From a bacterium (GTDB lineage: Bacteria; Bacillota; Clostridia; Oscillospirales; Oscillospiraceae), in contig SFVC01000040.1 of assembly GCA_004560375.1 (NCBI GenBank), forward strand, positions 1-30,072: a stretch of DNA of 30,072 nt. The letters are read 5' to 3'. The translations under genes were made by a program, and so were the position numbers. This document shows positions 7,906-14,927 of this stretch, one piece after another; within the stretch, counting starts at the first letter, position 1, and each line of letters opens with the position of its first letter. The notes beneath the pieces are model-generated. The model did not search any database. It was not told the origin of the DNA and worked only from the letters and a program-made list of their open reading frames with translations.

Positions 7906-8889
7906 ATGGAAAACCACACCCATTTTCTGAAGCTCCTGGACTTCACCCCCGCTGAGATCCAGCAGTTCCTGGACACCGCCGCCGACCTGAAGGCCAAGAA
8001 GAAGGCGGGCGTCCCCCACCGCTATCTGGAGGGCAAGAACGTGGCCCTCATCTTTGAAAAGACCTCCACCCGCACCCGCTGCGCCTTCGAGGTGGCCGCT
8101 CAGGACTTGGGCATGGGCAGCACCTACCTGGGTCCCACCGGCAGCCAGATCGGTGTGAAGGAGTCCATCGCCGACACCGCCCGGGTGCTGGGCCGGATGT
8201 TTGACGGCATCGAGTACCGGGGCTTCGGCCAGGAACTGGTGGAGGAGCTGGCGAAATACGCCGGGGTCCCCGTGTTCAACGGCCTGACCAACGAGTTCCA
8301 CCCCACCCAGATTTTGGCGGACTTCCTCACCATTCAGGAGCACTTCGGAAAGCTCAAAGGCGTGAAGCTGGTGTACCTGGGCGACGCCCGGTTCAACATG
8401 GGCAACAGCCTGATGGTGGGCTGCGCCAAGATGGGCATGCACTTCGTGGCCTGCGCTCCCAAGGCCTATATGCCTGACGCGGCCCTGGTAGCCCAGTGCC
8501 AGGCCATCGCCGCCGAGACCGGCGCCGTGCTGGAGTTCATCGAGGACCCCATGGAGGCCACCAAGAACGCCGACGTGCTGTACACCGACGTGTGGGTGTC
8601 CATGGGCGAGCCTGTGGAGGTCTGGCAGGAGCGCATCGAGGCCCTGGGCCCCTACCAGGTGACGAAGGCCCTGATGGACAACGCCGGCCCCCAGTGCCGC
8701 TTCATGCACTGCCTGCCCGCCTACCACGACCACAAGACCAAGGTGGGCAAGGAGATGGGCGAGAAGTTCGGCCGGGACGCCATGGAAGTCACCGACGAGG
8801 TGTTCGAGTCCGTCCAGTCCATCGTCTTTGACGAGGCCGAGAACCGGATGCATACCATCAAGGCCGTCATGTACGAGCTGATGAAATAA
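7906..8889 (+). CDS. argF: Ornithine carbamoyltransferase
   Basis: The enzyme joins ornithine and carbamoyl phosphate to form citrulline, the substrate of ArgG. The product is 327 residues, of usual length. The carbamoyl-phosphate loop STRTR is at residues 54-58 and the ornithine-binding HCLPA motif begins at His268. The ATG at 7906 is chosen because GAGAGAGG lies about 7 nt upstream and the protein then starts MENHTHFLKLLDF. An in-frame ATG at 7861 would add 15 residues and has no ribosome binding site. The gene is separated from argD by the polypyrimidine spacer and ends in a strong terminator, so it closes the arginine cluster. Confidence 0.96.
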   Translation: MENHTHFLKLLDFTPAEIQQFLDTAADLKAKKKAGVPHRYLEGKNVALIFEKTSTRTRCAFEVAAQDLGMGSTYLGPTGSQIGVKESIADTARVLGRMFDGIEYRGFGQELVEELAKYAGVPVFNGLTNEFHPTQILADFLTIQEHFGKLKGVKLVYLGDARFNMGNSLMVGCAKMGMHFVACAPKAYMPDAALVAQCQAIAAETGAVLEFIEDPMEATKNADVLYTDVWVSMGEPVEVWQERIEALGPYQVTKALMDNAGPQCRFMHCLPAYHDHKTKVGKEMGEKFGRDAMEVTDEVFESVQSIVFDEAENRMHTIKAVMYELMK

Positions 8890-8897
8890 GAGGAAAC

Positions 8898-8934
8898 AAA
8901 AGGAAGCTCCGCCGCTTTGACGGAGCTTCCTTTT
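8898..8934 (+). terminator. Intrinsic terminator after argF
   Basis: A perfect 14-bp stem (AAAAGGAAGCTCCG paired with CGGAGCTTCCTTTT, loop 8912-8920) ends in four T. It starts 9 nt after the argF stop and ends the arginine transcript just before the malQ promoter. Confidence 0.88.
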
Positions 8935-8937
8935 GCC

Positions 8938-8966
8938 TTGACATCCCCTGCGGAAATCCATACAAT
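8938..8966 (+). promoter_or_regulatory. Sigma-A promoter of malQ
   Basis: A perfect -35 TTGACA (8938-8943), a 17-nt spacer and -10 TACAAT (8961-8966) lie directly after the argF terminator and about 37 nt before the malQ start codon. Confidence 0.85.
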
Positions 8967-9003
8967 AAAGGGGAAATTTGTGTGTGAAAAGGGGTTTCCT
9001 CTG

Positions 9004-10473
9004 ATGAAACGTTCCGCCGGAATTTTACTGCCGATCTTCTCCCTGCCGTCTGACTACGGCATCGGCTCCCTGGGCAAGGAGGCCCGGGCATTTGCCGATT
9101 TCCTCCACGATGCCGGACAGTCCTGGTGGCAGATTTTACCTGTCGGCCCCACGGGTCTTGGCAATTCCCCCTATACCAGCGCCTCCACGTTTGCGGGTAA
9201 CCCGCTGTTTATCGACCTGGAAGCCCTGACCGCCGACGGCCTGCTGACCGAGGATGACCTGGCCTCCGCCCGCCTGCCGGTGACGGACAAGGTGGACTAC
9301 GGTGCCGTTTACCGCGTCCGGGAGCCGCTGCTGCGGAAAGCCGCGAAGCGGGCCTGGGAACAGGACGGCGCAGCCATCCGCGCCTTTGCGGACAGCACCC
9401 CTTGGCTGAAGGAGTACACCCTGTTCCAGGCCGCCCGAACCCACTTTGGCCGCGGCTGGTGCGACTGGCCCGACGAGGCCCTGCGCCGCCATGAGCGCGC
9501 CGCCGTGGAGCGGTGGCGGGAAACGCTGGCGGAGGATGTGGCCTACCACACCTGCGTCCAGTACTGGTTCTTCACCCAGTGGGCGGAGCTGAAGAAGTAC
9601 GTCAATAGCCTGGGCATTCAAATTATCGGCGACGTGCCCATCTATGTCTCTCTGGACTCCTCCGACGTGTGGGCGGAGCGGGAGCAGTTCCTGCTGGACG
9701 GGGAGGGGCGGCCCTCCAAGGTAGCGGGGGTCCCCCCGGACTACTTCTCCGAGGACGGTCAGCTCTGGGGCAACCCGCTGTACGACTGGGCCGCTATGAA
9801 GCGGGACGGCTTCGGCTGGTGGATCCGCCGTGTCGAAGGAGCCGCCAAGCTGTTTGACGCCATCCGCATCGACCACTTCCGGGGGCTGGAGAGCTATTGG
9901 GCCATTCCCGCCGACTCCGACACCGCCAAGGTGGGCCAGTGGGAGAAGGGCCCCGGCATGGACCTTTTGCGGGTGCTGACCGGCTGGTTCTCCGGCATCA
10001 CCTACATCGCCGAGGATCTGGGCATTTTGACCGACGCCGTCCACGACCTGCGGAACGAATCCGGCCTGCCGGGTATGAAGGTGCTGGAGTTTGCCTTCTC
10101 CGGCCCGGATAACGCCTACCTGCCCCACCATTACCAGCCCCACTGCATCTGCTACACCGGCACCCACGACAACGACACCGCCGTGGGCTGGTACACCCAC
10201 GCCACGGAAGAGGAAAAAGCCTTTGCCAAAGCCTACCTGGGCGCCGATGACGCGGAGAGCGTCCGGCGGGCCCTGCTGCGGGCGGGCCAGGGGAGCGTGG
10301 CGGAGCTGTTCGTGGCCCAGCTCCAGGACTATCTGGGCCTTGGTAGCGAGGGACGCATCAACGTCCCCGGCGTGGCGGAGGACAACTGGTGCTGGCGGAT
10401 GCGGCCCGGAATGACCACCCCCGCTCTGGCGGAAGAAATCAAAGAGCTGACCCACGCCTTCAGCCGGTGCTGA
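9004..10473 (+). CDS. malQ: 4-alpha-glucanotransferase (GH77, amylomaltase)
   Basis: MalQ moves alpha-1,4-glucan chains between maltodextrins in the cytoplasm, for glycogen or starch-derived oligosaccharide turnover. It has 489 residues, close to the family's roughly 500. The GH77 catalytic set is visible: nucleophile Asp290 in RIDHFRGLE, acid/base Glu337 in IAEDLG, and the third carboxylate Asp389 in GTHDNDT. The GPTGLGNSPY substrate segment is near the N-terminus. The ATG at 9004 gives the family start KRSAGILLPIFSLPS, with only a weak AAGGGG about 10 nt upstream. The in-frame extension to 8917 would begin inside the argF terminator and is rejected. The gene has its own promoter and looks monocistronic. 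Confidence 0.95.
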   Translation: MKRSAGILLPIFSLPSDYGIGSLGKEARAFADFLHDAGQSWWQILPVGPTGLGNSPYTSASTFAGNPLFIDLEALTADGLLTEDDLASARLPVTDKVDYGAVYRVREPLLRKAAKRAWEQDGAAIRAFADSTPWLKEYTLFQAARTHFGRGWCDWPDEALRRHERAAVERWRETLAEDVAYHTCVQYWFFTQWAELKKYVNSLGIQIIGDVPIYVSLDSSDVWAEREQFLLDGEGRPSKVAGVPPDYFSEDGQLWGNPLYDWAAMKRDGFGWWIRRVEGAAKLFDAIRIDHFRGLESYWAIPADSDTAKVGQWEKGPGMDLLRVLTGWFSGITYIAEDLGILTDAVHDLRNESGLPGMKVLEFAFSGPDNAYLPHHYQPHCICYTGTHDNDTAVGWYTHATEEEKAFAKAYLGADDAESVRRALLRAGQGSVAELFVAQLQDYLGLGSEGRINVPGVAEDNWCWRMRPGMTTPALAEEIKELTHAFSRC

Positions 10474-10479
10474 GACCTC

Positions 10480-10509
10480 TTGACGGATGTCCCGCCCGTA
10501 TGCTACAAT
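10480..10509 (+). promoter_or_regulatory. Sigma-A promoter of the regulator/ABC operon
   Basis: TTGACG (10480-10485), an 18-nt spacer and TACAAT (10504-10509) lie just after the malQ stop. Transcription would begin near 10516 and give a leader of about 195 nt before the next gene. Confidence 0.75.
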
Positions 10510-10515
10510 AATTCC

Positions 10516-10709
10516 ACCCTGCGGAAAGACCCCCTCTGCCCGCCGGGCCCAACCAACGACACGTCACCTGACGGCAAGGGTTTTTACCTATCCCGCGCCG
10601 AAAGCCGGACGCACACACGGTCTGCCGCCGTGTGCTGTTTTCCTATGCTTTCCACCCCTCCGCCAGCTGTGCGGAGGGGTATTTTTTTCCACAGAAAGGA
10701 GAGACTGCC
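10516..10709 (+). promoter_or_regulatory. Structured 5' leader with a terminator (candidate cis-regulatory RNA)
   Basis: This untranslated leader lies between a promoter and the TM1266-family gene. It has a small CGTCA/TGACG palindrome near 10562-10573, a possible GCGCCG/CGG-A-CGC hairpin at about 10595-10612 and a 7-bp hairpin, CACACGG/CCGTGTG, at 10614-10634. It then ends in a full intrinsic terminator (10655-10688), only 8 nt before the ribosome binding site. That order, sensor-like hairpins then terminator then start, is what attenuators and riboswitches look like. I could not match it to a known riboswitch: TPP, c-di-GMP, T-box, cobalamin and THF hallmarks are not visible. The terminator may simply end malQ readthrough. 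Confidence 0.5.
10655..10688 (+). terminator. Intrinsic terminator in the leader upstream of the TM1266-family gene
   Basis: The 9-bp stem CCCCTCCGC/GCGGAGGGG (loop 10664-10670) is followed by TA and seven T. It lies between the leader promoter and the gene at 10710, so transcription must read through it for the operon to be expressed from that promoter. Confidence 0.88.
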
Positions 10710-10961
10710 ATGGAGACCCGCGTGGCTGTGCTGGCCGTCATCGTCCGGGAGGGCGCCGCTGTGACGGCCCTGAACGACCTGCTGCACCAGTACGGCGCCT
10801 ATATCATCGGCCGGATGGGTGTACCCTACCGGCAGCGGGGCGTGAACATCATCAGCGTGGCGCTGGACGCCCCCCAGGATGTCATCTCCGCCCTGTCGGG
10901 GAAGCTGGGCCGATTGCCCGGCGTCACCTCCAAGACGGTCTATGCCCCGGAAAACCTGTAA
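10710..10961 (+). CDS. TM1266-family iron-only hydrogenase system putative regulator
   Basis: The 83-residue protein matches the small ACT/NikR-C-like TM1266 family, found with [FeFe]-hydrogenase maturation genes in Clostridia and Thermotoga. The diagnostic stretches LLHQYGAYIIGRMGVPYR and APQDVISALSGKLGRLPG are both present. It has no DNA-binding domain of its own, so 'regulator' is a family name, not a shown function. It may bind a small ligand or metal. The ATG at 10710 has AAAGGAG about 7 nt upstream. No hydE/F/G or hydrogenase gene lies in the window. Instead an ABC importer follows after 24 nt, which suggests the transported compound is linked to the regulator. Confidence 0.85.
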   Translation: METRVAVLAVIVREGAAVTALNDLLHQYGAYIIGRMGVPYRQRGVNIISVALDAPQDVISALSGKLGRLPGVTSKTVYAPENL

Positions 10962-10985
10962 TTTCAAGAAAAGAGGAAACCGACC

Positions 10986-12026
10986 ATGAACCTGTTCAAG
11001 AAAACGCTGTCCCTGACGCTGGCCCTGTTGCTGGCGCTGTCCCTCACCGCCTGCGGCCAGAAGGCAGAGGAGCCCGCCCCCGAGGAGGCCCCCGCCCAGG
11101 AGGAACCTGTTCAGGAGGCACCCGCCGAGGAAAGCGTCACCACCCGCATCGCCGCCCTGAAAGGCCCTACCGCTATGGGTCTGGTGAAGCTGATGAGCGA
11201 CGACCCCCAGTCCGCTGACGGCCCCCTGTATGACTTCACCCTGGCCGGCGCCGCCGACGAGGTGACGCCCTCCCTCATCAAGGGCGACCTGGACATGGCC
11301 TGCGTCCCGGCTAACCTGGCCTCCGTGCTGTACAACAAGACCGAGGGCCAGATCGTGACCCTGGCCGTCAACACTCTGGGCGTCATCTATATCGTGGAGA
11401 ACGGCAACGCGGTCCAGTCCATGGCGGACCTGGCGGGCAAGACCGTTGTGGCCGCCGGCAAGGGCAGCACCCCGGAGTACGCCCTCCGTTACCTCCTCAC
11501 TGAAAACGGCATTGACCCGGACACCGACGTGACCATCGACTGGAAGAGCGAGCACGCCGAGTGCGTGGCGGCCCTGGCTTCCGGCGCGGCGACCATCGCC
11601 CTGTTGCCCCAGCCCTTCGTCACCGTGGCCCAGACCAAGATCGAAGGCCTGCGGGTGGCCCTGGACCTGACCGCCGAGTGGGACGCCCTGGACAACGGCT
11701 CCGGCCTCATCACCGGCGTTGTCGTGGCCCGGAAGTCCTTCGTGGAGGAGCATCCCGCCGCTGTCAGCGCTTTCCTTCAGGACTACGCCGCCTCCGTGGA
11801 CTGGGTGAACGGCAACAACGCCGACGCCGCCCAGCTCATCAGCGAGTACGGCATCGTGGAGGCCGCTCCCGTGGCGGAAAAGGCCCTGCCCCACTGCAAC
11901 ATCGTCTGCATCACCGGGGAGGAGATGGGCGCCAAGCTCTCCGGCTACCTCCAGGTCCTCTTTGACGCCGAGCCTACCTCCGTGGGCGGCAAGCTGCCGG
12001 GGGACGATTTCTACTACAACGCCTGA
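10986..12026 (+). CDS. ABC transporter substrate-binding lipoprotein (NMT1/TauA-like)
   Basis: This is a secreted, lipid-anchored binding protein of 346 residues. A lipoprotein signal peptide ends at LSLTAC with Cys23 as the lipid site. Residues 24-50 are a Glu/Pro/Ala-rich linker to the binding domain. The remainder resembles NMT1/TauA-type proteins that bind small organic ligands, with a GPTAMGLVKLM motif near residue 60 and LAGKTVVAAGKGSTPEY in the second lobe. The ligand cannot be read from sequence; thiamine precursors, sulfonates and aromatic or hydrogenase-related compounds are all possible for this fold. AAGAGG lies upstream of the ATG. It is cotranscribed with the regulator, permease and ATPase. 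Confidence 0.88.
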   Translation: MNLFKKTLSLTLALLLALSLTACGQKAEEPAPEEAPAQEEPVQEAPAEESVTTRIAALKGPTAMGLVKLMSDDPQSADGPLYDFTLAGAADEVTPSLIKGDLDMACVPANLASVLYNKTEGQIVTLAVNTLGVIYIVENGNAVQSMADLAGKTVVAAGKGSTPEYALRYLLTENGIDPDTDVTIDWKSEHAECVAALASGAATIALLPQPFVTVAQTKIEGLRVALDLTAEWDALDNGSGLITGVVVARKSFVEEHPAAVSAFLQDYAASVDWVNGNNADAAQLISEYGIVEAAPVAEKALPHCNIVCITGEEMGAKLSGYLQVLFDAEPTSVGGKLPGDDFYYNA

Positions 12027-12043
12027 ATTCTAAGGAGCAGCCT

Positions 12044-12814
12044 ATGAAAAAGACCGCCGCCCAAAACTCCATACGGCCCTGGGCGGTGCTCTTCTGGCTG
12101 CTGGTGTGGCAGGGGGCCAGCATGGTATTCTCTGCCCTGTGGCCCAACGGCCACCTGCTGCTGGCGTCCCCCATCTCCGCCGCCCTGCGCTTGGGGGAGC
12201 TGGCCTTCACCGCCGCCTTCTGGCGGGCGGTGGGGGGGTCCATCGCCCACATTTTCGGCGGCTTTCTGGCGGGCTGCGCCCTGGCGGTGGCGCTGGCGGC
12301 GCTGTCCGCCCGGTGGCACCTTGTCCGGGAGCTGCTTTATCCCCTGACGGCGGCAGTAAAGGCCGTCCCGGTGGTGTCCTTCATCATTCTGGCCCTGGTG
12401 TGGCTGGACAGCCGCTCCCTGCCCCTGTTCATCTCCGCCCTGATGGTGTTCCCCCCGGTGTACCTCAACGTCCTGGCGGGCATCGCGGCGGCGGACGGGA
12501 AGCTGCTGGAGATGGCGAGGGTGTTCCGCGTCCCCCTGGGACGGCGGCTGGCGGGCATCTATCTGCCCGCCGTGCTGCCCTATTTCCGCTCCGCCGTGTC
12601 CCTGGCCCTGGGCCTGTGCTGGAAGGCGGGCGCGGCGGCGGAGGTCATCGGCCTGCCCTCCGGCACCATCGGCGAGCGGCTGTACACCGCCAAGGTCTAC
12701 TTCCAGACCCCGGACCTCTTTGCCTGGACAGCGGTCATCGTGGCGGTGTCCGTGCTGTTTGAAAAGCTGTTTCTGGCGCTGGTGGACGCGCTGGCGGGAA
12801 AGGCGGGGCTGTGA
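12044..12814 (+). CDS. ABC transporter permease (SsuC/TauC-like)
   Basis: The 256-residue membrane protein has about six predicted hydrophobic segments. The cytoplasmic loop that contacts the ATPase is visible as EMARVFRVPLGRRLAGIYLPA-type sequence (the EAA loop). It belongs to the binding-protein-dependent permease family that pairs with NMT1/TauA-like binding proteins. The ATG at 12044 follows AAGGAG and lies 17 nt after the lipoprotein gene. Its TGA stop overlaps the ATG of the ATPase by one base, which indicates coupled translation. Confidence 0.9.
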   Translation: MKKTAAQNSIRPWAVLFWLLVWQGASMVFSALWPNGHLLLASPISAALRLGELAFTAAFWRAVGGSIAHIFGGFLAGCALAVALAALSARWHLVRELLYPLTAAVKAVPVVSFIILALVWLDSRSLPLFISALMVFPPVYLNVLAGIAAADGKLLEMARVFRVPLGRRLAGIYLPAVLPYFRSAVSLALGLCWKAGAAAEVIGLPSGTIGERLYTAKVYFQTPDLFAWTAVIVAVSVLFEKLFLALVDALAGKAGL

Positions 12815-13377
12815 TGGAGCTACATATCGAAAACCTTTGCAAAGCCTTTGACGGCAGGCCCGTGCTGGAACACGTGACTTTCACCGCCGGGACGGGCGTC
12901 ACCTGCGTCATGGCTCCCTCCGGGGCGGGCAAGACCACGCTGCTGCGCATCCTGCTGGGGCTGGAGCGCCCCGACAGCGGAAATTTTACAGGCAATGTCC
13001 GCTGGGCCGCCGTGTTCCAGGAGGACCGCCTGCTGGAGCACCTGGACGCCATGGGCAACCTCCGCTTCGTCCTGGGGGCCGCCCTGGATGAAACCGCCGC
13101 GGGCGCCCTTCTGACAGAGCTGGGCCTGGGAGATACGGCGGGCAAGCCCGTCCGGGAGTTCTCCGGCGGCATGAAGCGCCGCCTGGCCCTGGCCCGGGCG
13201 CTGCTGGCGCCCTCCGACGCCCTGGCCCTGGACGAACCCTTCACCGGGCTGGATGAAGAAAACCGTGCCCGGTGCCAGGCCCTCCTCCGCCGGGCGGGGG
13301 AGGAAAAGCCGGTCCTTCTGGTGACCCACGACCCCGCCGACGCCCAGGCGCTGGACGCCGCTGTTGTCAAGCTGTGA
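12814..13377 (+). CDS. ABC transporter ATP-binding protein (short)
   Basis: This is the ATPase subunit of the importer. At 187 residues it is shorter than the usual 240-260, but all motifs are present: Walker A with Lys40 in APSGAGKTT, Q-loop Gln69, signature FSGGMKRR at 116-123, Walker B ending Asp140-Glu141 in ALALDEPF, and switch His172 in VTHD. What is missing is the C-terminal tail and part of the helical region, so it is a minimal but complete nucleotide-binding domain. The ATG at 12814 overlaps the permease stop (TGATG). A GTG three bases earlier is the alternative. The operon ends here with a terminator. Confidence 0.9.
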   Translation: MELHIENLCKAFDGRPVLEHVTFTAGTGVTCVMAPSGAGKTTLLRILLGLERPDSGNFTGNVRWAAVFQEDRLLEHLDAMGNLRFVLGAALDETAAGALLTELGLGDTAGKPVREFSGGMKRRLALARALLAPSDALALDEPFTGLDEENRARCQALLRRAGEEKPVLLVTHDPADAQALDAAVVKL

Positions 13378-13407
13378 TGGCCGGACACTTGTCCGGTCAT
13401 TTTTTTC
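13377..13407 (+). terminator. Intrinsic terminator after the ABC operon
   Basis: A CCGGACA/TGTCCGG core within a longer imperfect stem is followed by seven T. It starts at the last base of the ATPase stop codon. Confidence 0.85.
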
Positions 13408-13427
13408 GCGATTTCCCCATAAAATGC

Positions 13428-13456
13428 TGGTTTTTTTCAGAAAGTCATGCTATACT
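13428..13456 (+). promoter_or_regulatory. Probable promoter of the degV gene (extended -10)
   Basis: TATACT (13451-13456) is preceded directly by TGC, an extended -10 motif. The -35 position 17 nt upstream reads only TGGTTT, so recognition would rely on the extended -10. The site lies about 70 nt before the degV start codon. Confidence 0.5.
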
Positions 13457-13525
13457 TTCTCCACCTATGCAAAAAACGGAGCCGCTTCTGCGGCGATCAC
13501 ATACGGAGCCAAAAGGAGACACACT

Positions 13526-14365
13526 ATGGTCAAAATTACCACCGACAGCACCTGCGACCTGCCGCGGGCCCTGCTGGAAGCCCACAACATCACCGTCGCC
13601 CCGCTGGGCGTGGTGAAGGGCGGCAAGCTGTATCAGGACGGCATCAACATCCGCACCGCCGACATTGCCGCCCATGTGGACGCCGGCGGCGAGATTACCA
13701 CCACCAACGCCGTGAATATCGCGGATTATGAGGACCTGTTCCGCCGGGAGACGGAGAAATACGACGCCGTGCTCCACATCGACATCGGCTCCGGCTTCTC
13801 CTGCTGCAACCAGAACGCCCGTCTGGCGGCGGAGGAGGTGCCGGAGGTCTACGTGGTGGATTCCGGCAACCTGTCCGTGGGCCACGGTGCCCTGGTGCTG
13901 GCCGCCGCCGAGGCGGCGGAGGCCGGGAAGAGCGTGGGGGAAATTCTGCCCATGCTGGAGGACCTGGCGGGCCGCCTGGAGATGAGCTTCGTGCTGGACC
14001 GGCTGGACTACATGAAAAAGGGCGGCCGCTGCTCCGCCGTTACCGCCCTGGGGGCCAATCTGCTGAAGCTCCACCCCTGCATCGAGGTGGTGGACGGCAA
14101 GATGGGCGTGGTGAAGAAGTACCGGGGCTCCATCGAAAAGGTGGTGGCCGACTACGTGCGGGAGCGGCTGGAGGGCCGCACCGACATCGACACCAGCCGC
14201 GTCATCATCGTGGACACCTGCGAGGATGACCGCCTGGCCTCCATCGCTCGGAAGTATGTGGAGGAGGACGGCCGCTTCGCCCAGGTCATCGAGGCCAAGG
14301 CGGGCTGCACCATCTTCTCCCACTGCGGCCCTAACACCCTGGGCATCCTGTTCGCCCGGAAATAA
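13526..14365 (+). CDS. DegV family fatty-acid-binding protein
   Basis: DegV proteins bind a fatty acid in a cleft between two domains; in Firmicutes homologues serve fatty-acid kinase (FakB). This 279-residue protein starts KITTDSTCDLP, the family's N-terminal signature, has ITTTNAVNIADYEDLF and DSGNLSVGHG in the ligand-binding half, and ends HCGPNTLGILFARK. The ATG at 13526 has AAAAGGAG about 8 nt upstream. The longer frame open from 13364 runs through the previous terminator and promoter and is rejected. It appears monocistronic, between its own promoter and a terminator. Whether it acts with a FakA kinase cannot be judged here. Confidence 0.93.
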   Translation: MVKITTDSTCDLPRALLEAHNITVAPLGVVKGGKLYQDGINIRTADIAAHVDAGGEITTTNAVNIADYEDLFRRETEKYDAVLHIDIGSGFSCCNQNARLAAEEVPEVYVVDSGNLSVGHGALVLAAAEAAEAGKSVGEILPMLEDLAGRLEMSFVLDRLDYMKKGGRCSAVTALGANLLKLHPCIEVVDGKMGVVKKYRGSIEKVVADYVRERLEGRTDIDTSRVIIVDTCEDDRLASIARKYVEEDGRFAQVIEAKAGCTIFSHCGPNTLGILFARK

Positions 14366-14368
14366 GAC

Positions 14369-14402
14369 AAAGCTGCCCGGCCGTCTGGCCGGGCAGCTTT
14401 TT
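14369..14402. terminator. Terminator between degV and ridA (possibly bidirectional)
   Basis: The perfect 14-bp stem AAAGCTGCCCGGCC/GGCCGGGCAGCTTT with loop GTCT is followed by T residues on the plus strand. An AAA start gives a shorter T-run on the minus strand, where ridA converges. Confidence 0.88.
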
Positions 14403-14416
14403 CGTCCGTGGGAATT

Positions 14417-14791
14417 TTACTTGACGGCGACAGCCTCAATCTCGCACAGAACGCCCTTGGGCAGGTCCTTCACCGCCACGCAGGAGCGGGCGGGCTTGGA
14501 GGTGAAATACTTGGCGTACACCTCGTTGAAGGCGGCGAAATCGCCCATGTCCGCCAGGAAGCAGGTGGTCTTGACCACGCCCTCCAGAGTCGCACCGGCA
14601 GCCTCCAGAATGGCGGCCACGTTCTTGCAGCTCTGCTCGGCTTGGGCGGCGATGCCGGCGGGCACCTCGCCGCTGGCGGGGTCCACGGGGATCTGGCCGG
14701 AGGTATACACGAAATCGCCCACGACCCAGCCCTGGGAATAGGGGCCGATGGCGCCGGGAGCCTTGTTGGTGGAGATGACAGTTTTTTCCAT
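14417..14791 (-). CDS. ridA: RidA family reactive enamine/imine deaminase
   Basis: RidA hydrolyses the reactive 2-aminoacrylate and related enamines released by PLP enzymes, which protects other PLP enzymes. The 124 residues match the family. Seen are APGAIGPYSQG near the N-terminus, YTSGQIPVDP, and the conserved arginine in KPARSCVAV that binds the substrate carboxylate, followed by a C-terminal LPKGVLCEIEAVAV. The start at 14791 is set by a GAGGAGG ribosome binding site just upstream. An in-frame extension to 14851 crosses this site and the promoter -10 and is rejected. It is transcribed divergently from the thioesterase gene. Confidence 0.94.
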   Translation of the reverse strand: MEKTVISTNKAPGAIGPYSQGWVVGDFVYTSGQIPVDPASGEVPAGIAAQAEQSCKNVAAILEAAGATLEGVVKTTCFLADMGDFAAFNEVYAKYFTSKPARSCVAVKDLPKGVLCEIEAVAVK

Positions 14792-14822
14792 AAATGGGAG
14801 CCTCCTCAAATGTAGTTGACTC

Positions 14823-14851
14823 ATCATAACACGGCGGTGCGCGAAGGTCAA
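14823..14851 (-). promoter_or_regulatory. Promoter of ridA
   Basis: Read on the minus strand, TTGACC (14851-14846), a 17-nt spacer and TATGAT (14828-14823) form a near-consensus sigma-A promoter 32 nt before the ridA ATG. Confidence 0.8.
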
Positions 14852-14862
14852 CCTCCGCGCAC

Positions 14863-14891
14863 TTGTGATTTTGGGAAAAATGTGGTATCAT
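14863..14891 (+). promoter_or_regulatory. Promoter of the acyl-ACP thioesterase gene
   Basis: TTGTGA (14863-14868), a 17-nt spacer and TATCAT (14886-14891) lie 36 nt before the thioesterase ATG. The -35 element is 12 nt from that of ridA, back to back. Confidence 0.7.
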
Positions 14892-14927
14892 ACAGCTAAA
14901 ATCAAAGAATATGAAGGTGCATGATTC

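Noticed and set aside
10516..10709. Leader taken for a TPP, c-di-GMP-I, T-box, THF or cobalamin riboswitch
   Set aside because: GAAAGCCGGACGCA recalls part of the c-di-GMP-I motif and CACCTGACGG part of TPP, but the remaining conserved blocks and pairings of either class are missing. No T-box GGTGG-type antiterminator is present.
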